Positions 10,559 through 22,246 of a stretch of DNA of 64,000 bases are shown in pieces. A program made the position numbers and the translations under genes. Positions within the stretch are counted from its first letter, which is position 1, and the number at the start of each line of letters is the position of its first letter. The notes under the pieces are model-generated. The model saw only the letters and a program-made list of their open reading frames with translations, made no database searches and was not told where the DNA came from. The stretch lies in contig OW386290.2 of assembly GCA_936432065.2 (NCBI GenBank), positions 56,066,843-56,130,842 of the forward strand, given 5' to 3'. The stretch comes from Rutpela maculata (lineage: Eukaryota; Arthropoda; Insecta; Coleoptera; Cerambycidae).

Positions 10559-12836
10559 CTAGTGAGGAGTAGGTAAGGGACATAGTTTTACAAGAGGTCT
10601 CTTAAGGACACCGTTAGCTGTTCGCACAGTAGCAACACGGGTCTGCCCATCAGGACTAGAGTGCAATTCGACAATTCGGCCAAGATGCCACGTTAGCGGT
10701 GGGACATTGTCCTGTTTGATGACAACAATGGTGCCAATATTGGGAGGTTTTGTAGAATCTGTCCATTTATGTCGTTGCTGGAGAGTGTGAAGATACTCGT
10801 TATGCCAGCGCTTCCAAAATCCTTGTTGAATTTGTTGCAACAACTGCCATCTGGACAAACGATTTATGGGTACGGAGATTAACTCCTCGTCGGGAGGAGT
10901 TGTTAATGAAGATAATGTGTAAAAATGACCTGGAGTTAAGGCCTGAAGATCATTTGGATCACTACTAAGCTGACATAATGGTCGTGAATTTAAAACTGCT
11001 TCGATTTGGTGAAAAACGGTATTAAGCTCCTCGTAGGTCAGTACTTGATCACCAATAATTCGAGAAATGTGATGTTTGACTGATTTGACTCCTGCTTCCC
11101 ATAAACCACCAAAGTGAGCCGCAGACGCGGGATTGAAGTGCCACTTAATTTGCATGACTCCGGCGGCGTTTTGGGTTAATTCATTCAGTTGACGATTAGC
11201 GCCAACGAAATTAGTTCCGTTGTCACTGTAAAGATGAGAGCATTGGCCTCGACGCGCAACAAATCGCCGTAATGCTGCTATAAATGAATCAGATGAAAGA
11301 TCTGAAACAAGTTCAAGATGGAGAGCTTTAATGGCGAGACATACAAATAAGCATAGATATGCCTTTTGAGTTTTACCACCCCGGCGTCTACCAAAAGTAA
11401 TATGAAACGGCCCAGCGAAGTCTACTCCGGTGTGCAGGAATGGTTTAACTTCAGAGACTCGAGGAGTGGGTAAATCACTCATCAGAGGTGTATAGAATTT
11501 TGGATTATGTCGCGAACAACGATAGCAATGAGAAATGCAATGATTAATTGCTCGTCTAGCGGACAATATCCAGAATTGTTCAGCTAATAAAGCCTGAAGA
11601 GCGGTTGCGCCAGGATGCAGATACTTATTATGATACTGATTAATAAGAAGTTTAGTTAATCGGTGTTCCCGTGGTAATAAGATTGGATGTTTTCTCTCAA
11701 AGGATTCTTGAGAGTGGCGAAGTCTTCCGCCCACCCTGAGAATACCCTCCTGATCTAGGAAAGGTGCAAGTTTGCGTATAGGTTTAGCACAAGGGCTTTT
11801 TGAACAAATTTGCTTTATTTCATTAGCAAAGACTAATTGTTGAATATGTTTTATAATGATAAGCAGCGTATTATGTCGTTCCAAATTTACCAAAGGACCT
11901 CGAATTAAATTAGTTTTATCCTTTAAATAGCTGGTAAATCGAATTAAATAAGCTATGCTTCCTTGAACCTTTCGCAAAGAGGAAAATCGTGATAATAAAA
12001 TTATTATGAAATCATGTTGTCCAGTGACAACGAGAGAGATTGTATTGGTTTCTAAGTCTACATCGGAAGGCAAGGTAGAAGATGAACTAATAGGCCAAAG
12101 TTCAGGCGGAGAGCTGAGCCACTTGGGACCCGCCCACCATGAAGAACATTTCAAGAGGTCATGGGGAAGAAGACCCCGTGAGGCGCAATCAGCAGGATTA
12201 TCGATACCATCAATATGATTCCAATTTTCCGGAGATAATTTTTCCTGAATTTGTGTAACACGGTTTGCAATAAACGTTTTCCACTGATGTGGAGAGGATT
12301 TAATCCAGGTTAATGCGACTGTGGAATCGGACCAAGCGTAAATATTTTTAAAAGCAATGTTGGCATAGGTGTCACGTACAAAATAAACTAAATCTGAAAG
12401 TAACAGTGCTGCACATAATTCAAGGCGTGGAATTGTGATACTCTTAAGCGGAGACACCCTAGATTTGGCACAAACCAAAAAAATGCGTACAGAACCATCA
12501 TTTTCTGTAACCCTAAAATATACCACACATGCATAACCAGTCTCAGAAGCATCACAGAAACCATGAAGGTCACATGCTTGATAATTATCCGTTATAACGC
12601 GCCGAGGTAACTGAAGTTGAGCGAGACATAATACCTCACGCTTGTATTGTGACCAACGTGAACAAATCTCAGTGGAGGGAACCTCATCCCAAGACGATCC
12701 TTGTGTCCAAAGAATCTGGATCAAGTGCTTTGCAAAAAGAGTAAGCGGAGCTAACAATCTAAGTGGGTCAAATATGCGTGCGACTTCAGAAAGTATTGAT
12801 CTTTTGGAGAACAACGGTCGATAGTGTCTATTTTGT
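10559..12836 (-). CDS. BEL/Pao pol, RNase H-integrase half
   Basis: About 750 residues are open from the frameshift region to the stop at 10559. The N-terminus continues the RT connection (ILSEVARIFDPLRLLAPL). RNase H follows (GFCDASETGYA and SDSTVALTWI). The integrase has an HH-CC zinc finger (about residues 380-440), then the core: D in TGVDFAGPF (about 463), D in YSDNGTNFVGA (about 530), E in GGLWEAGVKSVKHH (about 572), so the D-D-E triad is present. The C-terminal domain (DUF5641-type, RWQLLQQIQQGFWKRW) contains PPNIGTIVVIKQD. All catalytic residues I can check are intact. It cannot be translated in phase with the upstream ORF because of a one-base shift between about 12828 and 12840. Confidence 0.9.
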
Positions 12837-15738
12837 AAGTTAGGGAATCATAAGTTGGATTCCAGTTCAAGCCCAACACCTTTTGAAAGTAATCAGCAGT
12901 GTCAAATGATTGACAATTAGTTTGGCGTAATGATGGGGGTATGGAGTCTAATACGATAGGATCGTTGCTAAACCACTTCCTCAAATCAAATCCACCACTT
13001 TTAAGAAGATCTCGAAGTTGAGATTGTAAAGTAATAGCTTCTTCAGCAGATGAACAGCCTGTGACTACGTCATCTACATAAATGTCGCTAAGTAACACTT
13101 TTGCAGCGTGAGGAAAATTATCTTTTTCATCTGAAGCAATTTGTAAAAGAGTGCGGATAGCTAGATATGGAGCAGATGATACTCCGTATGTAACAGTATT
13201 CAATTCAAATTCTTGAACAGGAGTGTTTTGAGAAAAGCGCCATAATATGCGTTGATAGGCTCTGTGATCAGATGTTACTAAAATTTGCCTGTACATTTGT
13301 TTTATATCTGCAATAAGTACAGTGGAATGGGTACGAAACCGTAAAAGTAATGATACTATGTCTTGTTGTAATTTAGGACCTGTTAATAAGGTGTCATTCA
13401 GAGAAACATTATTAGTAGACTTTGCTGAGGCGTCAAAGACGACACGTAATTTCGTGGTAGAACTTTCGGGCTTCAACACACAATGATGAGGAATATAATA
13501 ACACGAATCGGAATGATTGGAAGCACTTTGACCACTCACAGGAGACATGTGTCCACGGTCAAGATAATCCTGCATGAAATTTGAATATTCTTGTTTTAAT
13601 GTAGAATCTTTATTCAAGCGATTTTCCAGCGATAAAAAACGACGCATTGCGGTATTAAAAGAATTACCTAAAATAGGAATATCTTCACGAAAAGGTAATG
13701 AAACGATGTATCTGCCTGATTTGTCACGAGTATGAGAATTGATAAAATTTTGCTCGCACTTAGTGTTCTCTGGAGAATTGAATATTTTGTCAGGTATACT
13801 TTCAAGTTCCCAAAACTTCTTTAATGTGGAATCAAGTTGTGAATAAACAGACACATGAAATGAGTTAACAACAGCTGGTGTAGAAATATGAATTTTTCCA
13901 GATAGTATCCAACCAAAGATGGTTTTCATTGCGATTGGTTCACCAGGACGACCATATTTAATAGCGGGTTGTATTATTTGTGAGTAGACATCAGCACCAA
14001 GCAAGATGTCTATTTCACTCGATTTCCTATAATCAGGATCAGCGAGAGGCAGGTTTTTTAAATGTTCATAACCTTGAGTGGTAATGTGACTAGACGGAAT
14101 ATCATTACAGATGACCGGCAAGACCATTGCCTGTATATTAAAACTGGGATGATGTCTAAACATCGGAGTGACCTGACAAAAAGTCATGCCAGTACAAGCG
14201 GGTGAAGAAGTTCGACCAATTCCTTGAATAGGAACGGAGCATTGCGTAAGCGGTAAATTAAGTCTGTTTAGACATTTCTCAGTTATTACTGATATTTGAC
14301 TGCCATTGTCTATAAGAGCACGGCAAGTTTGAAAATTACCACTAGCATCACAGATAGATACTAAGGCGGTGGATAAAAGAACTGTAACTGGAGCAATAGC
14401 ACTAGCAACAACTTGAGGAATGTCAGCGGCGGCGGCATTATCTGTAGAATTAAAAGTCGAGATCGTAGTTGCTTCACGTGGAAAATGTAGCATCGTATGA
14501 TGGCGTTTTTGACAAACGCGACAAACAGACAGGGAAGCACAAGTCGAGAAACTATGTGTTCCAAAGCAATTTACACAACGTCTGCATTCTTTAATAAAGT
14601 TATATCGATCTTGAGGCGACTTATTTAAAAATAAATCACATTTAAAAATAGAGTGGTTAGCATTGCAAACAAAGCAAGATGCTTGTTGAGGTTTTGCAAG
14701 AGGCACTGCTGAACCAATATTGTTTTGAGAAGATGTTTCCACCACGAGAGACTCCTGTTTTGATTTTATGGGAGATTGCGTATGTTGCTTATGAGATAAT
14801 GAAGGAGAAAATATTCCAGTGTTAGAAGTTGAATACTGAGAGACACCAGAACAAATATTTGACAACATAGTGCTAGACTCCAAAGCATTGCATTGATCGG
14901 TCAAGAATTTAATTAACTGTTCATATGTGGGCAACTCCGTAATGCTACGATGCATTTCAAACCGTTTTCTAGTATTGGGATCAATTTTCTGCATTAACCA
15001 ATTAAATAGAGTAAAATCCCACAAGTCAATTTCATATTTATTGAGAGCAAAAATATTTTCAGAAAATATATTTAAGAGAGTACGAAGAGAACTTGCGGAA
15101 TCAGGTTTAGCTTTTGGTGAATTAAGAATATTTCCCCAATAGGTCGAAATAAGTATGCGTTTATTGTCATATCTTTTCTCTAGGGTTCCGAATGCAATAT
15201 GATAATTATCAGAGGTTATTGGTAAATGTTTCACTAATTTTAATGGTTCATCAGATAAGGCACTTATTAAGTATTGGAATTTCTCTATGTTAGACAATTT
15301 TGTGTGATTGTGTATCAATGACTTAAACAGTTCATAGAATGAAGTCCATTCAATAGCATTACCTGAAAATTTAGGTATCTGAATCTCCGGTAGATGAACA
15401 GTATTTTTATTGCTTTCAACATCAACCTTTTGATTTGTTGTAACAGCAGATGCCATTTTGGTTAATTGTATGTCAACAGCTTGAATGTTATCATGCAAAT
15501 CATCTATTTCTTCCACCAGTGAATTCAGTTGATCCAAATTTTCAACTGAGAGTTGACTCAATTTTAATGATTTGCGTTGTTCTTGAAAATCCTCGTAAAT
15601 GAGGTTAGATCTTTTAAATTTTGCATAAAACATAGAGTGCGTTGAAGTGTCTGCCACAACTTCAGATGAGTATTCTGACACGGCGGTTAATTTTCTAATT
15701 ACCACATTACATTCCCTTACAAAATCCTCAAACTTCAT
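12751..15738 (-). CDS. BEL/Pao gag-protease-reverse transcriptase
   Basis: The 995-codon frame starts at ATG 15738, 310 bp inside the 5' LTR boundary. Residues about 110-300 match the BEL gag (DUF1759-type: IPKFSGNAIEWTSFYELFK). Zinc knuckles follow (CFVCNANHSIFKC; CRRCVNCFGTHSFSTC; CRVCQKRHH). The protease (DUF1758-type) has its Asp in LIDNGSQISVIT at about residue 474; D-N-G replaces the commoner D-S-G. RT has LRVVFDASAKS, LIADIKQMYRQI and the active-site box YVDD at about 886. The last 25 or so codons are out of frame: after about 12830 the correct continuation is in the neighbouring frame. Confidence 0.92.
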   Translation of the reverse strand: MKFEDFVRECNVVIRKLTAVSEYSSEVVADTSTHSMFYAKFKRSNLIYEDFQEQRKSLKLSQLSVENLDQLNSLVEEIDDLHDNIQAVDIQLTKMASAVTTNQKVDVESNKNTVHLPEIQIPKFSGNAIEWTSFYELFKSLIHNHTKLSNIEKFQYLISALSDEPLKLVKHLPITSDNYHIAFGTLEKRYDNKRILISTYWGNILNSPKAKPDSASSLRTLLNIFSENIFALNKYEIDLWDFTLFNWLMQKIDPNTRKRFEMHRSITELPTYEQLIKFLTDQCNALESSTMLSNICSGVSQYSTSNTGIFSPSLSHKQHTQSPIKSKQESLVVETSSQNNIGSAVPLAKPQQASCFVCNANHSIFKCDLFLNKSPQDRYNFIKECRRCVNCFGTHSFSTCASLSVCRVCQKRHHTMLHFPREATTISTFNSTDNAAAADIPQVVASAIAPVTVLLSTALVSICDASGNFQTCRALIDNGSQISVITEKCLNRLNLPLTQCSVPIQGIGRTSSPACTGMTFCQVTPMFRHHPSFNIQAMVLPVICNDIPSSHITTQGYEHLKNLPLADPDYRKSSEIDILLGADVYSQIIQPAIKYGRPGEPIAMKTIFGWILSGKIHISTPAVVNSFHVSVYSQLDSTLKKFWELESIPDKIFNSPENTKCEQNFINSHTRDKSGRYIVSLPFREDIPILGNSFNTAMRRFLSLENRLNKDSTLKQEYSNFMQDYLDRGHMSPVSGQSASNHSDSCYYIPHHCVLKPESSTTKLRVVFDASAKSTNNVSLNDTLLTGPKLQQDIVSLLLRFRTHSTVLIADIKQMYRQILVTSDHRAYQRILWRFSQNTPVQEFELNTVTYGVSSAPYLAIRTLLQIASDEKDNFPHAAKVLLSDIYVDDVVTGCSSAEEAITLQSQLRDLLKSGGFDLRKWFSNDPIVLDSIPPSLRQTNCQSFDTADYFQKVLGLNWNPTYDSLTYKIDTIDRCSPKDQYFLKSHAYLTHLDC

Positions 15739-16027
15739 TTTGTAAGTATTGATAAGCTTCTTAATAAAGTTATATTAACCAAATGTAAATAAAATTACAA
15801 AATAGTTCTATTATCAGTACTCACAAATACGTTAGAATGACAATATAATAACGAAAATATGTTTAGAGGAAACAAGAAAATGAATTAATTATAGCGGCAG
15901 GTTCAATAAAAACACCGTGTGCTAGTGTCAAAATGAATTTAAGCAACAAATGTCAGTTATGAAGTAATTAATTTAAAACGGTTTTAGATGGATGTAAGGC
16001 AAAGCTGGTTTTCTTTTTTTAAGGTAT

Positions 16028-16043
16028 CGGCATCGAAGGATCA
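16028..16043 (-). promoter_or_regulatory. Candidate tRNA primer-binding site of BEL element
   Basis: Five bases inside the 5' LTR the minus strand reads TGATCCTTCGATGCCG. This resembles the complement of an insect tRNA-Tyr 3' end (TGGTCCTTCGAGCCGG, from memory) with a substitution and an indel. Position is right for a PBS; identity is inferred. Confidence 0.4.
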
Positions 16044-16047
16044 AAAA

Positions 16048-16400
16048 TGTTTATTAACGCGGAAATAAATCGGACGAAGGACCATTCAGCGTAATGCTGA
16101 CAAACTGAACTAATATTAATAATTGAATTTGAAATACCTTGTGACCTCGTGTACTAGCGGCACTTCCTGGTGTTGTTCTCTTCTAGTTGGGCCCAACAAA
16201 CTCCAGGTCTCCAGTATGAGAATATGGCAAGGTACACAAGACACTCGCGTGGTGATAAATAGCGGTTTTTATTATTTTTTAAGTTGACCGAAAAATGACT
16301 TTTTATATTTTTTTTGTAGCGTTATTATTTTTTGTTGATATGGAAATCAAAAACAAATTGAGTTATAGAAACAAAAAATGCTAGCATTGTTTTCTGAACA
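16048..16400 (-). repeat. BEL/Pao 5' LTR
   Basis: Partner of 10080-10432; the same 353 bp. It is followed at 16401 by ACCCC, the target-site duplicate. Confidence 0.95.
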
Positions 16401-18257
16401 ACCCCCAAGTCATTAAACTCATCTGATCTATTTAATACGGTATCGTTCAACTCATAATCGAATAACAGTGGATTATTCTTTCTGCAGAAAGACAGAACGT
16501 TACATTTGGCGATGTTTAAAGGCAGATTATTTAGAAGACACCAGTCATTAACATAATTTAAATTACTTTGGAGTAACGCACAATCCTCGTCAGTATCAAC
16601 AGTACAATACAATTTCATGTCATCAGCATATAGCAGGCAGTTGACATCAACACAAGTCACTAAATCGTTAATAAATAAAATAAATAATAGAGGCCCCAGC
16701 ACTGAGCCTTGGGGTACTCCGGAAGTAGCTAGAAATTGATCAGACTTAAAGCCACGGTATTCTACATATTGGCTCCTTCCAGTTAAAAAAGATGATAGCA
16801 GGGAAGTTAGCAAGTCTGAAAAACCGAATATTTTAAGTTTATGTAGGAGAATGCCGTGGTCATGTCTGTCAAAAGCTTTGGAAAAATCAGTATATATAAC
16901 GTCAACTTGTTTGCCCGCATCGATAGCCTCAGAAATAAATTGTGTGACAGTGAATAAATTCGTAACTGTTGACCTACCCTTTACGAAGCTATGTTGAGAT
17001 ATATTGATCTGCCCTCGCACATTATTATAAATTTGGTCATATAAAGAAATTTCAAAGACTTTGGCGAAATTACAAATTATCGTAATAGGACGATAATTTG
17101 CAACTTTTATCTCCCTTTTTAAAAACTGGACACACTCTGGATAATTTCCACCGATCTGGGAATACACCGGATTTTAAACATAAATTAAAAATAATCGTTA
17201 GTGGGTAAACAAAAGCGTACGCACAGTCTCTAATAATAAAAGCCGGTATGTCATCCGGTCCCTTAGTGAACTTAGGCTTCAGTTTTAGTAAAGCTTCTAA
17301 AACATTGACTTCATTAAACATATTTATATGCGTGAAATTTGTTGTGCTAAGTACATCACCAGGGTTCCAATTAGCGTTATTCGGAGTATATGCAGTTTGA
17401 AAAAACGAGGCAAAAGCGTTGACAATGTCTAAGGGATTTCTGTATTCACGGTCGTTATATATTACATGATCAGGCAAAGAGCCATTGTTTCTTTTGGAAT
17501 TTACATAGGACCAGAACTGTTTCGTGTTTGATTTAATATTATTTTGTAATCCATTCAGATAATCTTTGTAGGAGTTATTAACATCGATTTTTATTTTTGC
17601 TCTTAACTGTTTAAATTCGTCATAAGATTTTGCATTGCTATGTTTTTTATAATCTTTCCACACAATCGCTTTTTTCTTGATGTCCAAGATAATACTGTTT
17701 GTATACCAAGGTGGGTATTTTCTTGGGCGTGACACATGTTTGGGGACATATAATTCAAAAACATACATCAGCAGCTCATAAAATTTCTCACATGCTAAGT
17801 TACAGTCCTGAATCTCAGATAAAAATGTCCAATCAAGTGAGTTTAAATGAGTATATAAATTTAAAAAGTCTGCTTTTCGGAAATTAAAAGTTTCAGTATT
17901 GTTCAACGGAAATACATTATTCTTCACGGATACTTTACAAATTATACCTATGTTAAGTGCGCGATGATGAAGATCTTCAGGAAGTAGTACATCTTTAGAT
18001 TTTACAACATCGCAATTTTTATTGGATAGGACTAGATCTAACACCCTGTTATTTTGATTAAGTATATTATTATATTGTTTCAGGTCATAGAAATTAGAGA
18101 AAGACTTTAATATCAATGCTAGATCAGTGTAAATATTACGTAGACAACAATCATGATACTCGGGAATATTAAAATCACCAACAAAGAAGATATTACCTTC
18201 ACAAATATGTTCGAGGGTTTGCTCTATTGGGAGAGGAATATCGTTTGATCTTAACAT
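16401..18257 (-). pseudogene. LINE ORF2: endonuclease C-terminus and reverse transcriptase
   Basis: Minus-strand frames 18257-17070 and 17167-16401 belong to one ORF. The first begins inside the AP-endonuclease domain (FFVGDFNIPEYH, then NNRVLDLVLSN) and lacks the first hundred or so residues, so the element is 5'-truncated near 18257. It continues through the linker (WSYVNSKRNNGSLPDH) to the RT start (KGPDDIPAFIIRDC). A one-base shift near 17115 moves to the second frame: VANYRPITIICNFAKVFE, KGRSTVTNLF, SKAFDRHDH, SGVPQGSVLGPLLFILFIND, LLYADDMKLY. The catalytic YADD is intact. Domain order and motifs fit the Jockey/CR1 group. Truncation and frameshift make it inactive. Confidence 0.88.
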
Positions 18258-18397
18258 TTACCTACACCCTCCATTGATGATTTTTTACTTTTTTTTCTTA
18301 GAGCTGTTTAGAATTGTTTAGTTTTCTTTATTCGGCTTGATTGTCATATGCCATTTGTTTCTTTTTCTATTTTTGCGACTAGGACACCTCCACGTGG

Positions 18398-19050
18398 TGA
18401 CGGCGGGCAACGATTTATTTCGGCTAAGTTCTTAGGTAAGAAAAATCCCGTCATGGCAAAAGTAGAGAAAGAGTATACGATCCAGTATCGGCGGCCAGTC
18501 AGGTTGGGAAAGCGGGACCGCGGGCGTCGTCATCATGCAGCCGCAGCTCTAGTGAAGTGGGAAACTTGACTTCCTATGAGTATAGGGTTACAAGAAATTT
18601 GCACAACTGTGTAAATAATACGAATTCCTTCTGTTTTGTTGGTAGTAAATTCGAGGTTCCGAAAAATCCGAAAATGAGCGATAAAATAAAAAATATTTAC
18701 CTAAAATCTATATATGCTAGGTTTACGTATATTCATCAACCCTTTATTATGACAATATAAGAGCAGGTGTTCTTTTCCTTGTGTAAAATATTTTCTCCAC
18801 GTGGTGACGGCCGGCAACGATTTATTTCGGCTAAGTTCCTAGGCAAGAAAAATCTCGTCATGGCAAAAGTAGAAAAAGAGTTTACGATCCAGGGGAGGGA
18901 AACCGAGTTTCCGAAAAATCCGAAAATCAGCGATAAAATAAAAAATATTTATCTAAAATCTATATATGATAGGTTTAAGTATATTAATCAACCCTTCTTC
19001 ATTATGACAATATAAGAGCAAGTGTTCTTTTCCTTGTGTAAAATGTTTTC
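18398..19050 (+). repeat. Tandem duplication (two units) with CCACGTGGTGACGG start
   Basis: Units at about 18390-18780 and 18796-19050 share CCACGTGGTGACGG, AACGATTTATTTCGGCTAAG, GAAAAATC.CGTCATGGCAAA and a common end TATAAGAGCA.GTGTTCTTTT. Unit 1 carries about 165 extra bases (around 18488-18652), partly G+C rich (CGGGACCGCGGGCG). No recognisable protein. Confidence 0.75.
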
Positions 19051-19442
19051 TAAAGTCTTTTTCTCTTTTTCTGTATGAGCTAGAATGAACATCACTTGAT
19101 ACTAAATTGTCTTCCCACTAAACATTTTTCTGTTCCGGAAATGTTTCTGAAATGCATGTACTGAAACATGAAACGTTTCTAGAAGTACGACAGAAACGTT
19201 CTAGACTCATTGCAGAAACTCAAGATGTCCTACCTAAGAAACGTTTCAATGAAACATTTCAAAAGACACGTGCCCGACACATTTATGAATATTTACAAAA
19301 ATGTTTCCGACGTCTCAAAAAATGCATATAAAATATGAGACGTTCCTGGAAGTATTACAGAAACGTTTCAGATATATTGTAGATACTAGAGATGTCCTAC
19401 CCAAGAAACGTTTCAAAGAAACATTTCCTTCAGGAAAGGTCG

Positions 19443-19854
19443 CTATAAACCAGAGATGTGCTGAGAAAACTTTCCATATTTAATAAAAGTCTGTAAAAGT
19501 CATGTAAATAATATAATTGTATGGACTCATTTAGTATCAAAATGAAGCTTGCATCGTCATGAATCAGATTTCACCATAAAATAGGCTATCAATATACCCC
19601 ATGGGGAGTTAAAAGGAAAACTTCCTGAAACTTTCGGAGTTTTCAAAATGGAAAGTTTCCAGGAAGTTTTCCTTCTAACTTTCCATTGGGTATATTGATA
19701 AGCTATTTTATGGTGAAATCTGATTCGTGATGATGCAAGCTTCATTTTGATACCAAATAAGTGCATACCGAGGTGCATACAGTTATATTATTTACATGCC
19801 TTTTACAGACTTTTATCAAATATGGAGTATCCTCGGCACATCTCTGCTATAAAC
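19443..19854. mobile_element. Foldback hAT MITE with 8-bp TSD
   Basis: The element 19451-19846 (396 bp) starts CAGAGATGTGC and ends GCACATCTCTG. Its two halves are imperfect reverse complements for nearly the full length, with the loop centred near 19650. Perfect 8-bp duplication CTATAAAC lies at 19443-19450 and 19847-19854. The TSD length and CAG.G start fit hAT. Confidence 0.85.
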
Positions 19855-21304
19855 ATTATGAGACATAAAATTTCAATATCACCTAGTTAACTGAAATTTA
19901 TTACCTAATGTCGAAATTGAAGCCGGTGTAAAAATAAACAAATAATGAATTGAAATATATTTTTAGGAGACTTCGATAACAATATTAAGGTTCAGTTAAC
20001 TGGGCGACCGTAAAATTTTATTTCATAATTTTTAGAGACCTTTTTGGAAGGGGGTTTAATTTTCTTTTTAACTTTCTAGTGTTTTCATCTTTACTTATCG
20101 GGCTGTCGATCCCATCAATCTTTCCTTGGCATTTAGATGTCTACAAATAAATAAAATTACCCAGTAAATATAAAAAAAAACATGTATTAGAAACACTTTT
20201 AAATATTTGTAAAGTGTAAATATCTAAAAAAAACATAGTATATAAATATAAAAATATATCTTATTCCTCCATAAAATAAAATATCAGCTTCATAAAATCA
20301 AGTTGCATGGCAGTTGCCCTCAAAAGTGGTTAACCGTTAGGTATATTATCTTGTCTTCTATTTGATGCACCGCTATTGGGCCTGATATGAACCACGCCGA
20401 TACTAAGTTTCGAATGTTTTATTCATGCTGGTACTGCCTTCGCCAGGGGCTGAAAAAGTCATAGAAACAATCACAAATTGAATGTACAGAACACAAATGA
20501 ATATTTTTTAACCTTCTTCTCGTCCATTACTGGAAAAACATTGTATCTTTCAAAAACCACAGCACTTTAAGTATTAATAATAATTAACTGACCCGACACC
20601 CGCACTATTTTTTTTTTTATTTTTGATGCACACAGTGTCCTTCCAGGCATAAAGATAAAACTTACTTAACTGCAACAATAGCAAACATAGACAAAATAGG
20701 ATAGCAAAAGGCAAATGGCAGCTCTAGCTTCTCTGCTCTGTACATTTGTCCATGTTAGAATCGTCATCGGTCGTATGTTTTTGTTTCTCATTTTAATAAA
20801 TGAATTTCTACAATTTGACGTTTTAATTGATGCGTATTCTGTGCAATAATCTACCAATACTGGTATGTTGACTTCTCGATTTGGAGTTGAAATTTCTAGT
20901 AATTATAATTACTAATTAGTTGCTGTAAAACAAATAGGCAGAATCGTATCGATCGTAAACGATTGTATAGGTACTATCCCTTCGTGTTTTTCGATAAATG
21001 TAATTCCACAACTTGCCGCATGGAGATGATTATATAGTTTTTATTTTTTTATACTTTGCAGAGTTTACAAATATCAATATTTCAGATCTTTATATATATT
21101 ATTATATTCTCCACATTATTCGTTGACGTCTAGTTTTCGAGTAATTACTTATTAATAGCCAAGCATTCAGTATTTCAGACAGAATCTAAGTCGAAAATAG
21201 TTGTAATTTTACAAACAAGGCATTTTAAAAATCACGGGGAATGGACATATTGTTACTGATGTCATTTGAATTCATGATTTCATATATATTTTACCGACGG
21301 AACA

Positions 21305-21605
21305 ATATATATGAAATATTTCTGCGAAATAACAAATATTACGAATTTCTGAAATCTGTCAGAAATATAACAGATATGTTTCTAGGAAATGTTTCATTTC
21401 TTCCAGATTACAATTTTTTCCAAACGTTTCACAAATGTTTCGTGTTTAGTGGGATATATATGAAATGTTTCTGCAAAATAACAAATATTATGAATTTCTA
21501 AAATGTGTCAAAAATATAAACACAGATATGTTTCTAGGAAATGTTTCATTTCTTCCAGATTACAATTTTTTCGAAACGTTTCATAAATGTTTCGTGTTTA
21601 GTGGG
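21305..21605 (+). repeat. Two 150-bp tandem units
   Basis: 21305-21453 and 21454-21605 are direct copies, each reading ATATATGAAAT, TCTAGGAAATGTTTCATTTC and AAATGTTTCGTGTTTAGTGG. The terminal GTTTAGTGGG occurs at the end of both, so the element's end sequence is duplicated inside it. Confidence 0.85.
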
Positions 21606-21930
21606 TTTTTCCATAATCGCCTCTAAATATTCTTCCCTACCATTAGATAGACCAAGATTTCTAATAACATTATTAAGTTTATCATTTCACCAAATATTGG
21701 GAGTTTTAGTTCTTATCGAACACTCACATCACTATCTTCATATTCACTGTCATCTTCTTGACTTTCGGAACAATCAGTTTACATTAACCCCTTTTTAGCA
21801 TTAATTCCAGAAACATTTGTATTGCTAAAAAATAACACTCTTCACGGAATCCAGGTTCCTTCCATATTGTTGGATTTTTAGATAAATATTTTTTTATTTT
21901 ATCTTTGAATTTTTTTTCGATATTTCGGAA
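21606..21930. other. Unassigned spacer
   Basis: Nothing recognised. Confidence 0.4.
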
Positions 21931-21939
21931 CATCGAATT

Positions 21940-22246
21940 TACTAAAAACAAGGCAAGAATTTTACACAAATAACTTTAAACCAAGAACTCTAAATCTAAC
22001 AAAACTTAAGGCAAGAACTTTGCACCAAGAACTCTAAAGGTAACATATTCTAAGACAGGAACTTTACACAAAGAACTCTAAACCAAGAACTCTAAATCTT
22101 AATAGTTCTTGCCTTAGGGACTTAACAGTCTTGTCTTAATTTATAATAGGTTTAAGTTTTTGGTTTAAAGTTCTTGGTTAAGAATTCTTAGTTTAAGGTT
22201 ATGTTAGGTTTAGAGTTCTTGGTGTAATGCCCTTGCCTTAAGTCAG
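21940..22246. repeat. Inverted array of AAGAACTCTAAA repeats
   Basis: From 21940 to about 22095 variants of CCAAGAACTCTAAA recur about every 20-40 bp. From about 22098 to 22240 the reverse complement (TTTAGAGTTCTTGG) recurs. The block is therefore a quasi-palindrome centred near 22098. Confidence 0.75.

Larger units (their letters stand above)
10080..16400 (-). mobile_element. BEL/Pao LTR retrotransposon, nearly intact
   Basis: A 6321-bp element has two 353-bp LTRs that differ at only two positions I can find. TSD ACCCC lies at 10075-10079 and 16401-16405. LTRs start TGTTTATTAA and end TCTGAACA (TG...CA). Gene order on the minus strand is gag, protease, RT, RNase H, integrase, the BEL order. 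It lies inside the RT domain of a LINE. High LTR identity implies recent insertion. One frameshift in pol near 12830 is the only coding lesion I see. Confidence 0.95.
19114..21605. mobile_element. CCCACTAAACA-ended element, copy 1
   Basis: Starts CCCACTAAACATTTT at 19114 and ends GTGTTTAGTGGG at 21605. The same 10-11-bp terminus bounds a second element at 49975-52682. The interior starts with repeated AAACGTTTC-type palindromes (19155-19430) and ends with two 150-bp tandem units. It contains a nested hAT foldback (19451-19846). No transposase frame; the region 19860-21240 shows no gene. A clean TSD is not visible (flanks CTT/TTT), so the superfamily is open. Confidence 0.55.

Noticed and set aside
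12006..12824. Plus-strand ORFs across the BEL pol
   Set aside because: Antisense shadows of the integrase/RNase H frame.
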